NCBI GenBank assembly: GCA_003140095.1
Contig: PLIU01000279.1
Location: 1-39,312 of the forward strand
Origin: Verrucomicrobiales bacterium
GTDB taxonomy: Bacteria > Verrucomicrobiota > Verrucomicrobiia > Limisphaerales > Palsa-1400
DNA length: 39,312 nucleotides
Direction: 5' to 3'
The notes beneath the pieces are model-generated. The model ran no database searches. It saw nothing but the letters and a program-made list of their open reading frames with translations, and had not been told where the DNA came from. Both the position numbers and the translations under genes were made by a program. Each line of letters starts with the position of its first letter. Position 1 is the stretch's first letter. Shown piece after piece: positions 17,187 through 25,038 of this stretch.

Positions 17187-17693
17187 ATGAACATCCAACT
17201 GCTTGCGTGGCTGAAGAAAAGTATCGTGCATCCGGCCAGGATGATGATTGCCGCGGCGCTGGCATTGCTGGCGGCCCGAGGTCTGGGATTATCGGAATTT
17301 TATTGGGCGCCGATCGCAGCCTTGATCGTTGTTCAATCGGACTCCAGCGCATTGCTGGCCACCTCCTGGCTTCTCCTGGCGGGGACCGCCTTGGGCGTCT
17401 CCGTGGGCGCTTTGCTGGCGACATATATTGGGCCGGGCGTGACTGTCTTCGCGCTCAGCGTGCTTGGCTTGGGCCTATTGTCGGCAACTCTGCGCCTGGA
17501 CCGCCGCGCCAACCATTTCGCCACGATTGCCCTTGTCATTGTTTTGCTCGCAGGCCCTGCCAACCAGGCCTGGCACAGGGCACTTTACCGATTCATCGAG
17601 TTTTCGGTGGGAATCGTCATGGCACTGCTCCTTGGCGCGCTGTGGTCTGAGCCCTCCACCAGCCGCGTTAATATCCAGAACCAAAAACATTGA
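17187..17693 (+). CDS. FUSC / aromatic acid exporter-like membrane protein (short)
   Basis: A 168-residue protein with an N-terminal cytoplasmic helix followed by about five membrane helices. The ARGLGLSEFYWAPIAALIVVQSD segment, read with the following helices, resembles the membrane domain of FUSC/DUF939-type aromatic acid exporters. It lacks the soluble C-terminal domain of full-length members and ends shortly after the last helix. The ATG at 17187 is clear, though no strong Shine-Dalgarno is present. It borders the pseudogene-rich section, so its expression is uncertain. Substrate unknown. Confidence 0.7.
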   Translation: MNIQLLAWLKKSIVHPARMMIAAALALLAARGLGLSEFYWAPIAALIVVQSDSSALLATSWLLLAGTALGVSVGALLATYIGPGVTVFALSVLGLGLLSATLRLDRRANHFATIALVIVLLAGPANQAWHRALYRFIEFSVGIVMALLLGALWSEPSTSRVNIQNQKH

Positions 17694-17749
17694 ACAGAAG
17701 AACCAAAGCAATAGGAACTTATGAAAACGAAAACCAACAAAAGAGTCGC

Positions 17750-18386
17750 GGATGTGCCAAAGTGCTGGACGAACTGCGGCGCCGGACGCCATTTTTTCCT
17801 GCGATGTCGGCACCCCCACGATATGGGCCGCCCGCTATTTGAGGATGAACGGCCAGCGGCGTTTGCTCGGCTCATTCTCGCATGGGTCCATGGCCAACGC
17901 CTTGCCGCAGGCCATCGGAGCGCAAGTTTCCCATCCCCATCGGCAAGTCGTTACTTTGTCAGGCGACGGCGGTCTCTCTATGCTGTTGGGCGACCTACTC
18001 ACGCTGCGTCAACTCCATTTGCCGGTCAAGATAGTTGTTTTCAACAACAGCGCCCTCGGCTTTGTCGAACTCGAAATGAAAGCGGCCGGGATTTTGGACT
18101 TCGCCACGAATCTGCCGAATCCTGACTTCGCGCAGATGGCAACCGCCGCCGGGGTGCTAGGTTTGAAGGCGGAATCGCCGGCGCAAGTGCGTCCCATGCT
18201 GGCCGAAGCCCTCCAATATGACGGTGCGGCGCTGGTGGAAGTCGTGGTCAATCGCCAGGAACTCTCCATGCCGCCCACCATTCAGTTGGACCAGATGATG
18301 GGATTCAGCCTTTACGTGATCAAGGCTGGCTGGACGGCCATGGGACGGAAATCCTGGATCTGGCCAAAACCAATCTGCTCCGCTGA
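17750..18386 (+). pseudogene. poxB: C-terminal remnant of a thiamine-diphosphate enzyme (PoxB-like)
   Basis: The fragment keeps the TPP-binding C-terminal domain of pyruvate dehydrogenase (quinone)-type enzymes: DAIFSCDVGTPTIWAARYLR, GSFSHGSMANALPQAIGAQ, and the GDGGLSMLLGDLLTLRQ metal/TPP motif with NNSALGFVELEMK. The first two domains (roughly 380 residues) are missing. Two frameshifts are visible. AKVLDEL at the 5' end is in another frame from DAIFSCDVGT. The 3' end (GTEILDLAKTNLLR then TGA at 18384) is in a third frame from about 18325. It is therefore a decayed gene. Full-length relatives oxidise pyruvate to acetate and CO2 at the membrane. Confidence 0.85.
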
Positions 18387-18490
18387 CGCCAAGCAATCTC
18401 CCATTCAAAATTGCCCCGACCTTTTTTGGCCGATTCCTCGAAATTCCTCGAAAATTATGGAATACCCCGGAAATAAGCGAATTTATCCAT

Positions 18491-18512
18491 CTATGCCGCT
18501 AGGTCGGCATAG
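18491..18512. terminator. Perfect hairpin downstream of the poxB remnant
   Basis: An 8-bp perfect stem (ctatgccg / cggcatag) with a 6-nt loop. There is no T-tract directly after it, so an intrinsic terminator is only one possibility; it could also be a recombination or protein-binding site. Confidence 0.25.
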
Positions 18513-18770
18513 CCCTGTAAATGCCTTCAACCTAGAGCAACATAACACATTACACCTGCAGCTGCAATGGCTATTTTGAAAAATAATGTAAAGTAATTCT
18601 TATTTTAACAATAAATAATGAATTATATTGCTCTTTATCGGCCGTTCTGATCATGTTGGGATATTCAAACGAATCCCGACCACGGTCACGGCGTAAAATC
18701 CTCCCAGGCGAAATATCAATTCCGCTCTCATCTTCCTTGGCTGCGATCTGCCGCAATTCCAAAGACGCTT

Positions 18771-18988
18771 ATGAAAAGAATGATCGTCTCCAATTGCAAT
18801 ATTGTCGCTGCATCCCTCCTTTTCTTCATCCTCCTCCTTTGTCCGGCCCTCTGAAAGGGTCGCTGACACTGGAAATTTTTCAGGAGAAGAAGGAGACCAC
18901 ATTTTTCATGGATTACCCTCGGGACCGTGTGCTGGCGGGAGGCTCTATATTCTGGTGGGACACGAACGGCAAGTGGCACGAATTATGA
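18771..18988 (+). pseudogene. Possible broken exported-protein gene (signal peptide followed by stop)
   Basis: From ATG 18771 the frame encodes a basic start and a long hydrophobic stretch that would serve as a signal peptide, but it ends at TGA 18852-18854. In another frame the sequence continues open to 18988 with KGSLTLEIFQEKKETTFF and GGSIFWWDTNGKWHEL. A frameshift joining them would give a small exported protein of about 70 residues. I do not recognise the family. The two-frame reading is conjecture, and the segment may be non-coding. Confidence 0.25.
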
Positions 18989-19004
18989 CCGTCGCCTTGC
19001 GCTA

Positions 19005-19818
19005 TTAGCGAGGCGTTGCGGATGGTTGTGTCTCGCGCCACCGAAGGCATAAGTCATGGGCAGCTTCCGGCCAAGTGGGAAAATTGAAAGTGAAACCATG
19101 CTGGGTGCGGGGTGCGGTGCGGCCAGATTGACCGGCCCTTTGAGCGCATCGTGCTCGATCAGATAGTAAATGGCGCGGATGAAATCCTGATCGTGAATCC
19201 ACGAGACAAACTGGCGTCCATCCCCGGCACGTCCGCCGAGGCCGTGTCGTACCAAGCCGAGCAAAACATCGAATACGCCGCCGGAATCGGGGCTCATGGT
19301 CATGGCCGACCGCAGTTTGACCTTGCGTGTTTGCGGCACCGTTGCTTCATCTAATGCGCGTTCCCATGCCGTGGCCACTTCAATGCTGAAGCGCCATGTA
19401 TCCGGCGCGTGTGCATCCGATCCTCCCAAGATGCCAGTGTCTTCGTCATTCGGCGCGTCGTAGCGGTGCGCGTAGATCGTGGCGGTGCTGGCCTGAAGCC
19501 AGACGCGCGGAGGCCGAGAGGCATGAGCGATTGCTTCGCCAACGACTCGCGTGGAATGGACTCGTGACTCAACGATAACGCGGCGGTTCTCAGAGGTGTA
19601 GCGGCAGTTCACGCTGCGCCCGGCCAATTGATGATTACATCCGCCCCGTCGAACTCGGATGCCCAATGGCCCAGCGTGTGCGCATCCCACGCCACCACAC
19701 GCCAAGGGGCGGTCACTGGTTTGCGGCTGAGAACGACCACCTCGTTGCCATCCCGGTGGAAAGCGCGCGCGAGGATCGTTCCCACTTGTCCCGTGCCACC
19801 GGGGATGATTACCTTCAT
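19005..19818 (-). pseudogene. TIGR01777-type NAD(P)-dependent epimerase (SDR39U1/YfcH-like), degraded
   Basis: The 5' part (ATG 19818) has the Rossmann motif MKVIIPGGTGQVGTILARAF. Near 19620 the frame breaks: IINWPG should read IINLAGRSVNCRYT, so one T has been lost. The continuing frame carries hallmark family stretches: RVWLQASTATIYAHRYDAPN, LRSAMTMSPDSGGVFDVLL and FVSWIHDQDFIRAI. Then, after NLAAPHP, about 60-90 residues of the usual C-terminal section are missing. The very end (GFTFNFPTWPEAAHDLCLRW) resumes in yet another frame and stops at 19005. With one frameshift plus an internal deletion it is certainly non-functional. The ancestral enzyme is an extended short-chain dehydrogenase of unknown substrate. 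Confidence 0.88.
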
Positions 19819-20315
19819 GTCCTTGGCCTTGACTTTGGGTTTAGGGCGGATGTTTGTCAATGGTTTGCCACAACCCCTTGATTTTCGACTTCTTCCGGGC
19901 TTTTCCGGGCTATTTTGGCAACGCCAGATGCCGACGAGCCGTTGGAGAATTTCCCCTCTCCGTCCGAGACTGCGCCGTTTGATTCCCCTTAAAAGACGAC
20001 GCCTCAACCGGCCCAGACTCGGACTGCGCCCCTTGAGATCAGCGTGGCCGTGAAGTCGTTGTCAACAGGATTGCGCCTCATTGCCCCCGCAACACTGCTG
20101 CCAATGCCATCACCGCCAGGGAAAGGAAGGCGTCGAAAGGAGGGAGGCTTTTTAGGGTGTCAGTTCCGGTTGTCCGCTCTCGCGGAGGGGGAAAAATCAG
20201 ACGGTGCTTTTACTCGCTCTAGCCGTCGCGAGGGGCGGCCATCTTTTTTTCTTTTAGCCGCTGTCGGCTGCTTTCCGTGCGGGTTGCACCGGGGTGGTGG
20301 ACGGGGCGTGTACAG
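19819..20315. other. Gap between the epimerase remnant and the RHS remnant
   Basis: About 500 nt with short frames on both strands, none showing known motifs or a believable start. An AAGGA just upstream of 19818 on the minus strand could be the old ribosome site of the epimerase gene. I see no RNA gene. Confidence 0.4.
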
Positions 20316-20808
20316 AGTTATTCTTCAAGCAACCTGACCAAGAGCAGCGATTATACTCTTTACTTCGGAGCCAACTTGACCAATGAGGTTGATCCTGCGG
20401 GCAATTCAACCTCGTTCTCCTATGCGGACCCAGTCTCCCAGGCTGGACCGACCAGCAGGACGCTTACTTTAGCCTTTTGGGCAGCATGACCACACCTTAT
20501 GGAACGACTTCGTTTGATTTCGGAGCTTCCAACGCCGCCGGAGAAGCGGATTTAGCCTATGAATATTGCCACGTTACGGAAGCTGATGGCGGGCAGCAAA
20601 TGTTCATGTTTGCGAAAGGGAATGACTTTACAGGTCAGCAATTGGGGTCGCATCTCAACAGGTTAGCAATTGGGGTCGCGGTCAGCAACTGGGGTCGCAT
20701 CTCAACATTCGACATTTATCAAGGCCTCGCGCCTGGCGACGGTCTCCGGCGGGACGAACAACGCGACATATTCGCTCGTTGCCAATTCGTCGTTGGTGGG
20801 GCAGACTT
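20316..20808 (+). pseudogene. RHS repeat protein, 5' fragments
   Basis: Short RHS/YD-repeat-like pieces in different frames. They are TNEVDPAGNSTSFSYADP (about 20379-20432), then after a frameshift WTDQQDAYFSLLGSMTTPYG and HVTEADGGQQMFMFAKGNDF (to about 20630). After the cluster of short direct repeats comes SRLATVSGGTNNATYSLVAN (20721-20808). These segments follow the order seen in long verrucomicrobial RHS proteins, so they are probably remains of the same gene as the 22-24 kb pieces. Most of the N-terminal region (signal peptide and beta-propeller or repeat domain) is absent. Confidence 0.7.
20637..20717. repeat. Three tandem-like copies of a short direct repeat
   Basis: Copies at 20637-20660, 20665-20679 (truncated) and 20684-20717 share the core ttggggtcgcatctcaac, preceded by agcaa; copy 3 has a C in place of the first T of the core. 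The third, longest copy extends with attcgacattt. They interrupt the RHS remnant right after the NDF codons. Two more copies occur at 21940 and 24829. The GGGGTC-plus-ACATT layout resembles the REP-type repeats that accompany REP-associated tyrosine transposases, but no transposase is present here. Confidence 0.8.
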
Positions 20809-21104
20809 GGCCCGTGAGATACCGGACTGCACAAAATAATGTCCCAGCCAAGCCGCCTGAAGCTGTGTGACAACATCCACCTCGGCATCAGGCCTTGTGG
20901 GATGTATGCTGCGTTGTGTTGGAAAAGGCACTGCTCGTTCAGTAGCATGTTGTGTTGAGATCGTTGCCGCTATCGGTGTGGTGCCGCCATTTCATGGCAC
21001 ACCGCTATGCAACTTTAACCACTGCACGTGTCTGCTGAGTCATGGAGCAGCCGGAGCGTTTGGATGTGACATCAAACTGAAAATATGCTTGGCGAATGCA
21101 ATCG
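20809..21104. other. Non-coding insert upstream of the lipoprotein gene
   Basis: Three hundred bases with no recognisable RHS residues and no gene that I can support on either strand. Part of the block bounded by repeat copies 3 and 4. Confidence 0.35.
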
Positions 21105-21851
21105 ATGACCCGCAATAGAAATAACATGAACATCTTTATTGCTTCAATTGGCTTTGGCATTATTACGCTATTTGCAGGCGGCTGCTCGAGCAATCGCCCC
21201 GCACCCGCTGAACAACAGGAACGTATTAATCAATCGGGTCATGGCGTTGACACAAATGCGTTTGACAGTGTCTCAAGCGAACTGGCCGTCACTTCCATTT
21301 TAGATCAAATCGAACTTTTGTATTCCCTAACCGGACTTCATAATGTGCAGGAGTTGAAGTCAGAGTTAAAAGGTCATTTATTCGCTGCACTGGACATAAT
21401 CGAGGCCAATGAGCGGTTGTTTCCATCAACGGTCTCCGCTGTTCAAAGGAATAGGGATTTCATCGCTGGCACAGCCTGTAGACAGGCAAGTCTGCCGGTC
21501 GATCCGAATGTTATTAAAGTATCATTGGGAAGTCCGCTCAGGCACTCGGAGGCTGAACTCGTTCGCTTAACAAAAAACGTCCCATCTACTAACGTTCACG
21601 CGTTTGAGCGGATGGTATTAGATAGCGAGTTGGCCGACTTAGGCTTTTATTTGAATTTCACGCAGCGAACAGGCGAAGATTTCGATCGTGCCAATAGTCG
21701 GATTGCCGCTTATCTCAGTTCCTGGCTGACTGCCGCGGATTTTTATATAGATTTTTTTCCGGAATCGGAATACGCACAGAGGATTCAAGACGATAGATCC
21801 TACAGAGCAGCGAAGGAATGGCGGAAACATGTAAAGGTAACATTTAAGTAA
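21105..21851 (+). CDS. Putative lipoprotein of unknown function
   Basis: A protein of about 248 residues with a basic N-terminus (MTRNRNN), a hydrophobic stretch and a lipobox-like LFAGGC, so it is probably exported and lipidated. The rest is largely helical, with EANERLFPSTVSAVQRNRDF and AAYLSSWLTAADFYIDFFP; no known domain is evident. Possible starts are ATG 21096, 21105 and 21126. I prefer 21105 because it keeps the positive charges needed for a signal sequence. The gene is more AT-rich than the surroundings and lies in a 1.2-kb block bounded by two nearly identical direct repeats within the RHS remains. This suggests that it arrived separately. Confidence 0.6.
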   Translation: MTRNRNNMNIFIASIGFGIITLFAGGCSSNRPAPAEQQERINQSGHGVDTNAFDSVSSELAVTSILDQIELLYSLTGLHNVQELKSELKGHLFAALDIIEANERLFPSTVSAVQRNRDFIAGTACRQASLPVDPNVIKVSLGSPLRHSEAELVRLTKNVPSTNVHAFERMVLDSELADLGFYLNFTQRTGEDFDRANSRIAAYLSSWLTAADFYIDFFPESEYAQRIQDDRSYRAAKEWRKHVKVTFK

Positions 21852-21939
21852 ACAGGCGAGTAAAAAGTGTAGGGTTCGTAGATTTAACCGGTGCGTAAAG
21901 GGGTCAGTTAATGATAATGTAATAAAGTGGAAGCGTTGT

Positions 21940-21973
21940 AGCCATTGGGGTCGCATCTCAACATTCGACATTT
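21940..21973. repeat. Fourth copy of the short direct repeat
   Basis: Identical to copy 3 (20684-20717) at 32 of 34 positions and in the same orientation. Together they bracket the 1.2-kb segment containing the lipoprotein gene, after which RHS coding sequence resumes at about 22037. Confidence 0.85.
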
Positions 21974-22036
21974 CGCCTTAAATGGGTCGGTTCCGGGTCG
22001 GTTTCTCACATTGCCACATTCCGGAGACGCCAACAA

Positions 22037-22775
22037 TATGGTCTATGCTATCCGTCTGTCAGCCGGCTGACCAATCGTTGGAGTGTGGCCAAGACCAACA
22101 CGGTTTATGCCTACGACAACGTTGGCAACCTCACCAACGTAACATATCAGTCCGGTCAACTGCTAAAGTTTTTTTACGACAACATCAACGAGTTGACCAG
22201 CATGTCCGGCCCCATCGGGACGACAACGTTCACCTACACGCCGGGGCAACAATTGGCCTCCGAGACCGGCACGCGGGCCAGCGACACCGTCACTTACAGT
22301 TACACGGACCGGCTGCGGATGGGGCTGAATTTGCAGCAGCCCAACGCCTCCGTCTGGGTGCAGAATTACAATTACGACCTGGCCTATCGGATGAGCGTCG
22401 TAACCTCACCCGCTGGGGCGTTCACGTACACGTACAGTCTCGGCACGGGAGGGGCGAGCGCTGCGAGCACCCTGATTTCCCATCTCGCGTTGCCGAACGG
22501 CGCCTTCATCACCAACACTTTCGACAACATGGGCCGCATGCTGGGGACCTGGCTCACTAATAGCGCCAGCAACATCGATTCGAGCGTGTACACGTACAAC
22601 GCCGGCAATTTCACCCCGTGAGAGATGGGCCATCCATCGGATCGGACACGCGTTGAGCCGTTGCGATCGAGGGACGCGTCCGCTTGGTCTTTGATTTTTC
22701 TCACGGGGCAAGGCGGACCCAGGTCACCTGCACCGGCGAGAACACCGCCGCCTACAGGTATGACGCCATTGGCAA
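22037..22775 (+). pseudogene. RHS repeat protein, middle fragments
   Basis: YD-repeat coding sequence: LTNRWSVAKTNTVYAYDNVG, LTNVTYQSGQLLKFFYD, ELTSMSGPIGTTTFTY, TVTYSYTDRLRMGLNLQQPN and FITNTFDNMGRMLGTWLTN. The frame (phase of 22085) ends at TGA 22619, inside a small inverted-repeat element. RHS sequence returns after it as RTQVTCTGENTAAYRYDAIG, and another single-base shift near 22772 leads into the last, intact piece. RHS proteins form shells that hold a C-terminal toxin or surface module; this copy cannot be translated as a whole. Confidence 0.82.
22611..22714. mobile_element. Small inverted-repeat element (MITE-like) within the RHS remnant
   Basis: About 100 nt bounded by ccccgtgaga (22614-22623) and its complement tctcacgggg (22699-22708). 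The interior shows a partial second dyad (cggacacgcg / gacgcgtccg). It interrupts the codons after YTYNAGN, supplies the stop codon, and encodes nothing itself. Size and termini suggest a non-autonomous palindromic element; no target duplication is certain. Confidence 0.55.
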
Positions 22776-24176
22776 GTCATCGCCGATCAGGCGTCCGAGG
22801 TCAGCGGAGAGGCGACTCGATATAATGAGCAGCTTCACTACGTCTTCGACCCGGTCGGCAACCTGAATTATCGGACGAACAACACGCTGATCGTGAATTT
22901 CGCGGTTAGTTCGGCTAACGAATTGACTGTGAACACCAACCGTGGCAAATTGACCGTCATGGGTACGACCACGTCAACGGCTACGAATGTCACTGTGAAC
23001 GGCACGAATGCCTTGCGTTACAATGACGCCACTTTTTCGGCGACCAACATGCAGTTGACGACGAGCTACACGGCCACCGCCGCAGCTAGTTATGGCCGGC
23101 ATTCGACCAACACCGTGAACGTGAGCATCGCCACCAACACAACCTACCAATTCGACGGCAATGGCAATCTAACAAACGATGGTCTGCGCAGTTTCGCTTA
23201 CGACAACGAGAACCAATTGCTGCAGGTTTGGGTGACAAACCAATGGCTCTCGCAGTTCGCGTATGATGGGAAGATGCGCCGGAGAATGCGTCAGGAATAT
23301 ACGTGGCAGAACAGCGGATGGGTGCAAACCAACCAGGTTTATTATTTGTACGACGGCAACGTCGTCATTCAAAAGCGCAACATCAACAACCTGCCCACGA
23401 CAACCGACACCGGCGGACTCGACCTCAGCAGCACCCTCCAAGGCGCAGGAGGCATCGGCGGTCTGCTGGCCATGACATTGAACACAGCCTCAGGGCCTGC
23501 AGCCTCGAATTCAATATATTACCACAGCGATGGCAACGGCAACGTGACGATGCTCATCAACCCCTGGCAATACATTGTCGCCAAATATCTGTACGACGCA
23601 TTTGGCAACACGCTTTCAGCCGCTGGTACCCTCGCACAACAGAATCTCTATCGCTTTTCAAGCAAAGAGGCCCATCCGAATTCAGGCCTAGTCTATTACC
23701 TCTACCGCTATTGTGATCCCAATTTGCAGCGATGGCTAAATAGAGATCCTATTGAGGAAAAGGGAGGATTAAATTTGTATGCGTTGGCGATGAACCAAAC
23801 GGTCAATTCTGTGGACTTTTTTGGTCTAAAGATGAGTCCAGGTGACTGTCAAAGGTTAGAACGAAAGTGGAGGAAGGCTGAGGAGGCAGCACAGGCTGCG
23901 GCAGATACAGGAGCTTGGAACGCGCAAATACTTGAGGATGAGGCGCAACGGTTACACAACAGTTGGATTCGTTACTGTGAAGATCCGCCAGGTCCAGGCA
24001 CCCCTTGGTGGTGCCCGGTTTTCAGACCTTGGCCCGTAATCCCAGATAATCCTAGTCTCAACCTAACAGGATTCTGTTCCAATCATGTTATGTGGTGTAT
24101 TGCAGGCGCCTCTAGCGTAGTTATAGTTTCGTGTGCAGCGCTAGGACCATTTTGTCTGGGGTTCCTTGCCTTCTAA
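22773..24176 (+). CDS. RHS repeat-associated core C-terminus with a variable tip
   Basis: An open frame with its first usable start at GTG 22893 (427 residues from there); RHS-like residues extend back to about 22773. It contains the conserved stretch NYRTNNTLIVNF, FDGNGNLTNDGLRSFAYDNE, AYDGKMRRRMRQEYTW, YHSDGNGNVTMLINPWQYIV, and the RHS core FSSKEAHPNSGLVYYLYRYC followed by RWLNRDPIEEKGGLNLYAL. The core ends at NSVDFFGLK (about 23829). The remaining 115 residues are unlike anything that I recognise. They comprise a charged helical part (RLERKWRKAEEAAQAAADTG), a Pro/Trp/Cys part (PGTPWWCPVFRPWPV) and a hydrophobic Cys-containing end. The tip is more AT-rich than the core, typical of exchanged tip modules. 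Because its 5' part is broken, this may be an orphan tip or a recombination reservoir. Confidence 0.75.
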   Translation, partial: QVIADQASEVSGEATRYNEQLHYVFDPVGNLNYRTNNTLIVNFAVSSANELTVNTNRGKLTVMGTTTSTATNVTVNGTNALRYNDATFSATNMQLTTSYTATAAASYGRHSTNTVNVSIATNTTYQFDGNGNLTNDGLRSFAYDNENQLLQVWVTNQWLSQFAYDGKMRRRMRQEYTWQNSGWVQTNQVYYLYDGNVVIQKRNINNLPTTTDTGGLDLSSTLQGAGGIGGLLAMTLNTASGPAASNSIYYHSDGNGNVTMLINPWQYIVAKYLYDAFGNTLSAAGTLAQQNLYRFSSKEAHPNSGLVYYLYRYCDPNLQRWLNRDPIEEKGGLNLYALAMNQTVNSVDFFGLKMSPGDCQRLERKWRKAEEAAQAAADTGAWNAQILEDEAQRLHNSWIRYCEDPPGPGTPWWCPVFRPWPVIPDNPSLNLTGFCSNHVMWCIAGASSVVIVSCAALGPFCLGFLAF

Positions 24177-24177
24177 T

Positions 24178-24801
24178 ATGACTAAAATGATAAAGCTGGA
24201 TGGTGGTGAAGTTGTCTGGTTTGGGCAAAGTCTCCGTGAAATTGAAGAACTTTACTCATGTAAGGCAATTCAGGGGAATTTGCGCTACAGTAGAAAAGGG
24301 ATAGACATGATTATCAAACTCAAGAATGTGTTGCTGGAGTTCGATTCTGGTCGGCTCAAAGTCATTGAGTTCACCCACCCATATGAATTTGTGAATTCAC
24401 TGGCACCTTACAAGGAGCAATGGAAAAACTTGGACCCGGTCGATGGAACGGGAATATCTGGCGGTATGTCCCGCGTTCATTTTATCTCATACCTTAGATC
24501 CTGGGAAGAAAGGGCTAAGGAACTCGGAGCGAAAAGCTGTAATTTTGATGATCTATTCGGGAATCAATATTTGATTTCGTTTGAAAAAAATACATTCAGG
24601 GACATGATTCATGTCAGCTTGGGTCCCAGCCGTAGAACTGGAGGGAGAGGAAGGTGGTCGGACGGTTGGACGTTTTTTTTCACAATCGATTCTGTTCACA
24701 AAATGGCCGACAAAAAGCCTGGCGTGCTTGAATCTATATCCTGTTTTCGAGATGAATTTAACACCGTAGCGAGGGCGCAGACAGGAATCATCGGACAATA
24801 A
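24178..24801 (+). CDS. Hypothetical protein directly after the RHS tip, candidate immunity protein
   Basis: A 207-residue soluble protein without signal peptide or membrane segments, starting at ATG 24178, one nucleotide after the RHS stop codon. This gap suggests translational coupling. Visible stretches include MIKLDGGEVVWFGQSLREIE, LKNVLLEFDSGRLKVIEF and DDLFGNQYLISFEKNTFRDM. I recognise no family. Genes placed immediately behind an RHS tip are often cognate immunity proteins, so this is the natural guess. The gene shares the AT-rich composition of the tip, so the two probably moved together. Repeat copy 5 follows 27 nt after its stop. Confidence 0.6.
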   Translation: MTKMIKLDGGEVVWFGQSLREIEELYSCKAIQGNLRYSRKGIDMIIKLKNVLLEFDSGRLKVIEFTHPYEFVNSLAPYKEQWKNLDPVDGTGISGGMSRVHFISYLRSWEERAKELGAKSCNFDDLFGNQYLISFEKNTFRDMIHVSLGPSRRTGGRGRWSDGWTFFFTIDSVHKMADKKPGVLESISCFRDEFNTVARAQTGIIGQ

Positions 24802-24828
24802 GCGCTGTCAATGAAGGCCGTGAGGGTC

Positions 24829-24850
24829 AGCCATTGGGGTCTCATGTCAA
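24829..24850. repeat. Fifth, diverged copy of the short direct repeat
   Basis: agccattggggt followed by ctcatgtcaa matches the first part of copies 1, 3 and 4 with two or three changes. It closes the RHS-tip/immunity block on its right side, in the same orientation as the other copies. Confidence 0.6.
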
Positions 24851-25038
24851 GCAGAATAAACGTTGTCCATCCGCTTTTTTAAAACGGTCTTTCCTGGGCG
24901 CTTCAAACAGTCTTCACGGTCCGATGCGAGCCTGCCTTTTCATTCATGGAATCTTGAGTAAAATAGTCCAAGCCCAGTTGCGCCTGCGCGCGAACCAGAG
25001 CCGCTTTCGGCCTCGCGTTCGCCGCGGATTCTTTGATA

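Larger units (their letters stand above)
18387..19004. other. AT-rich stretch without a supportable gene
   Basis: Roughly 600 nt between two pseudogenes, more AT-rich than the rest of the window around 18540-18640. It holds a direct repeat (attcctcgaaa twice, about 18433-18454), a hairpin at 18491-18512, and a 27-codon frame at 18771-18854. That frame looks like a lone signal peptide (a basic start MKRMIV, then the hydrophobic run AASLLFFILLLCPAL) and then stops. The following nucleotides in another frame (KGSLTLEIFQEKKETTFF, to about 18988) could be the body of the same lost exported protein. Nothing here is recognisable. Confidence 0.4.

Noticed and set aside
17002-17190. A 62-codon gene upstream of the FUSC-like protein
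   Set aside because: No ribosome site, no recognisable features, and it overlaps the start of the clear gene.
18491-18512. A firm intrinsic terminator
   Set aside because: The stem is perfect but no T-tract follows, so I list it only at low confidence.
20637-20717. A CRISPR array
   Set aside because: Spacers between the copies are 4 nt or shorter, copies are truncated, and there are no cas genes nearby.
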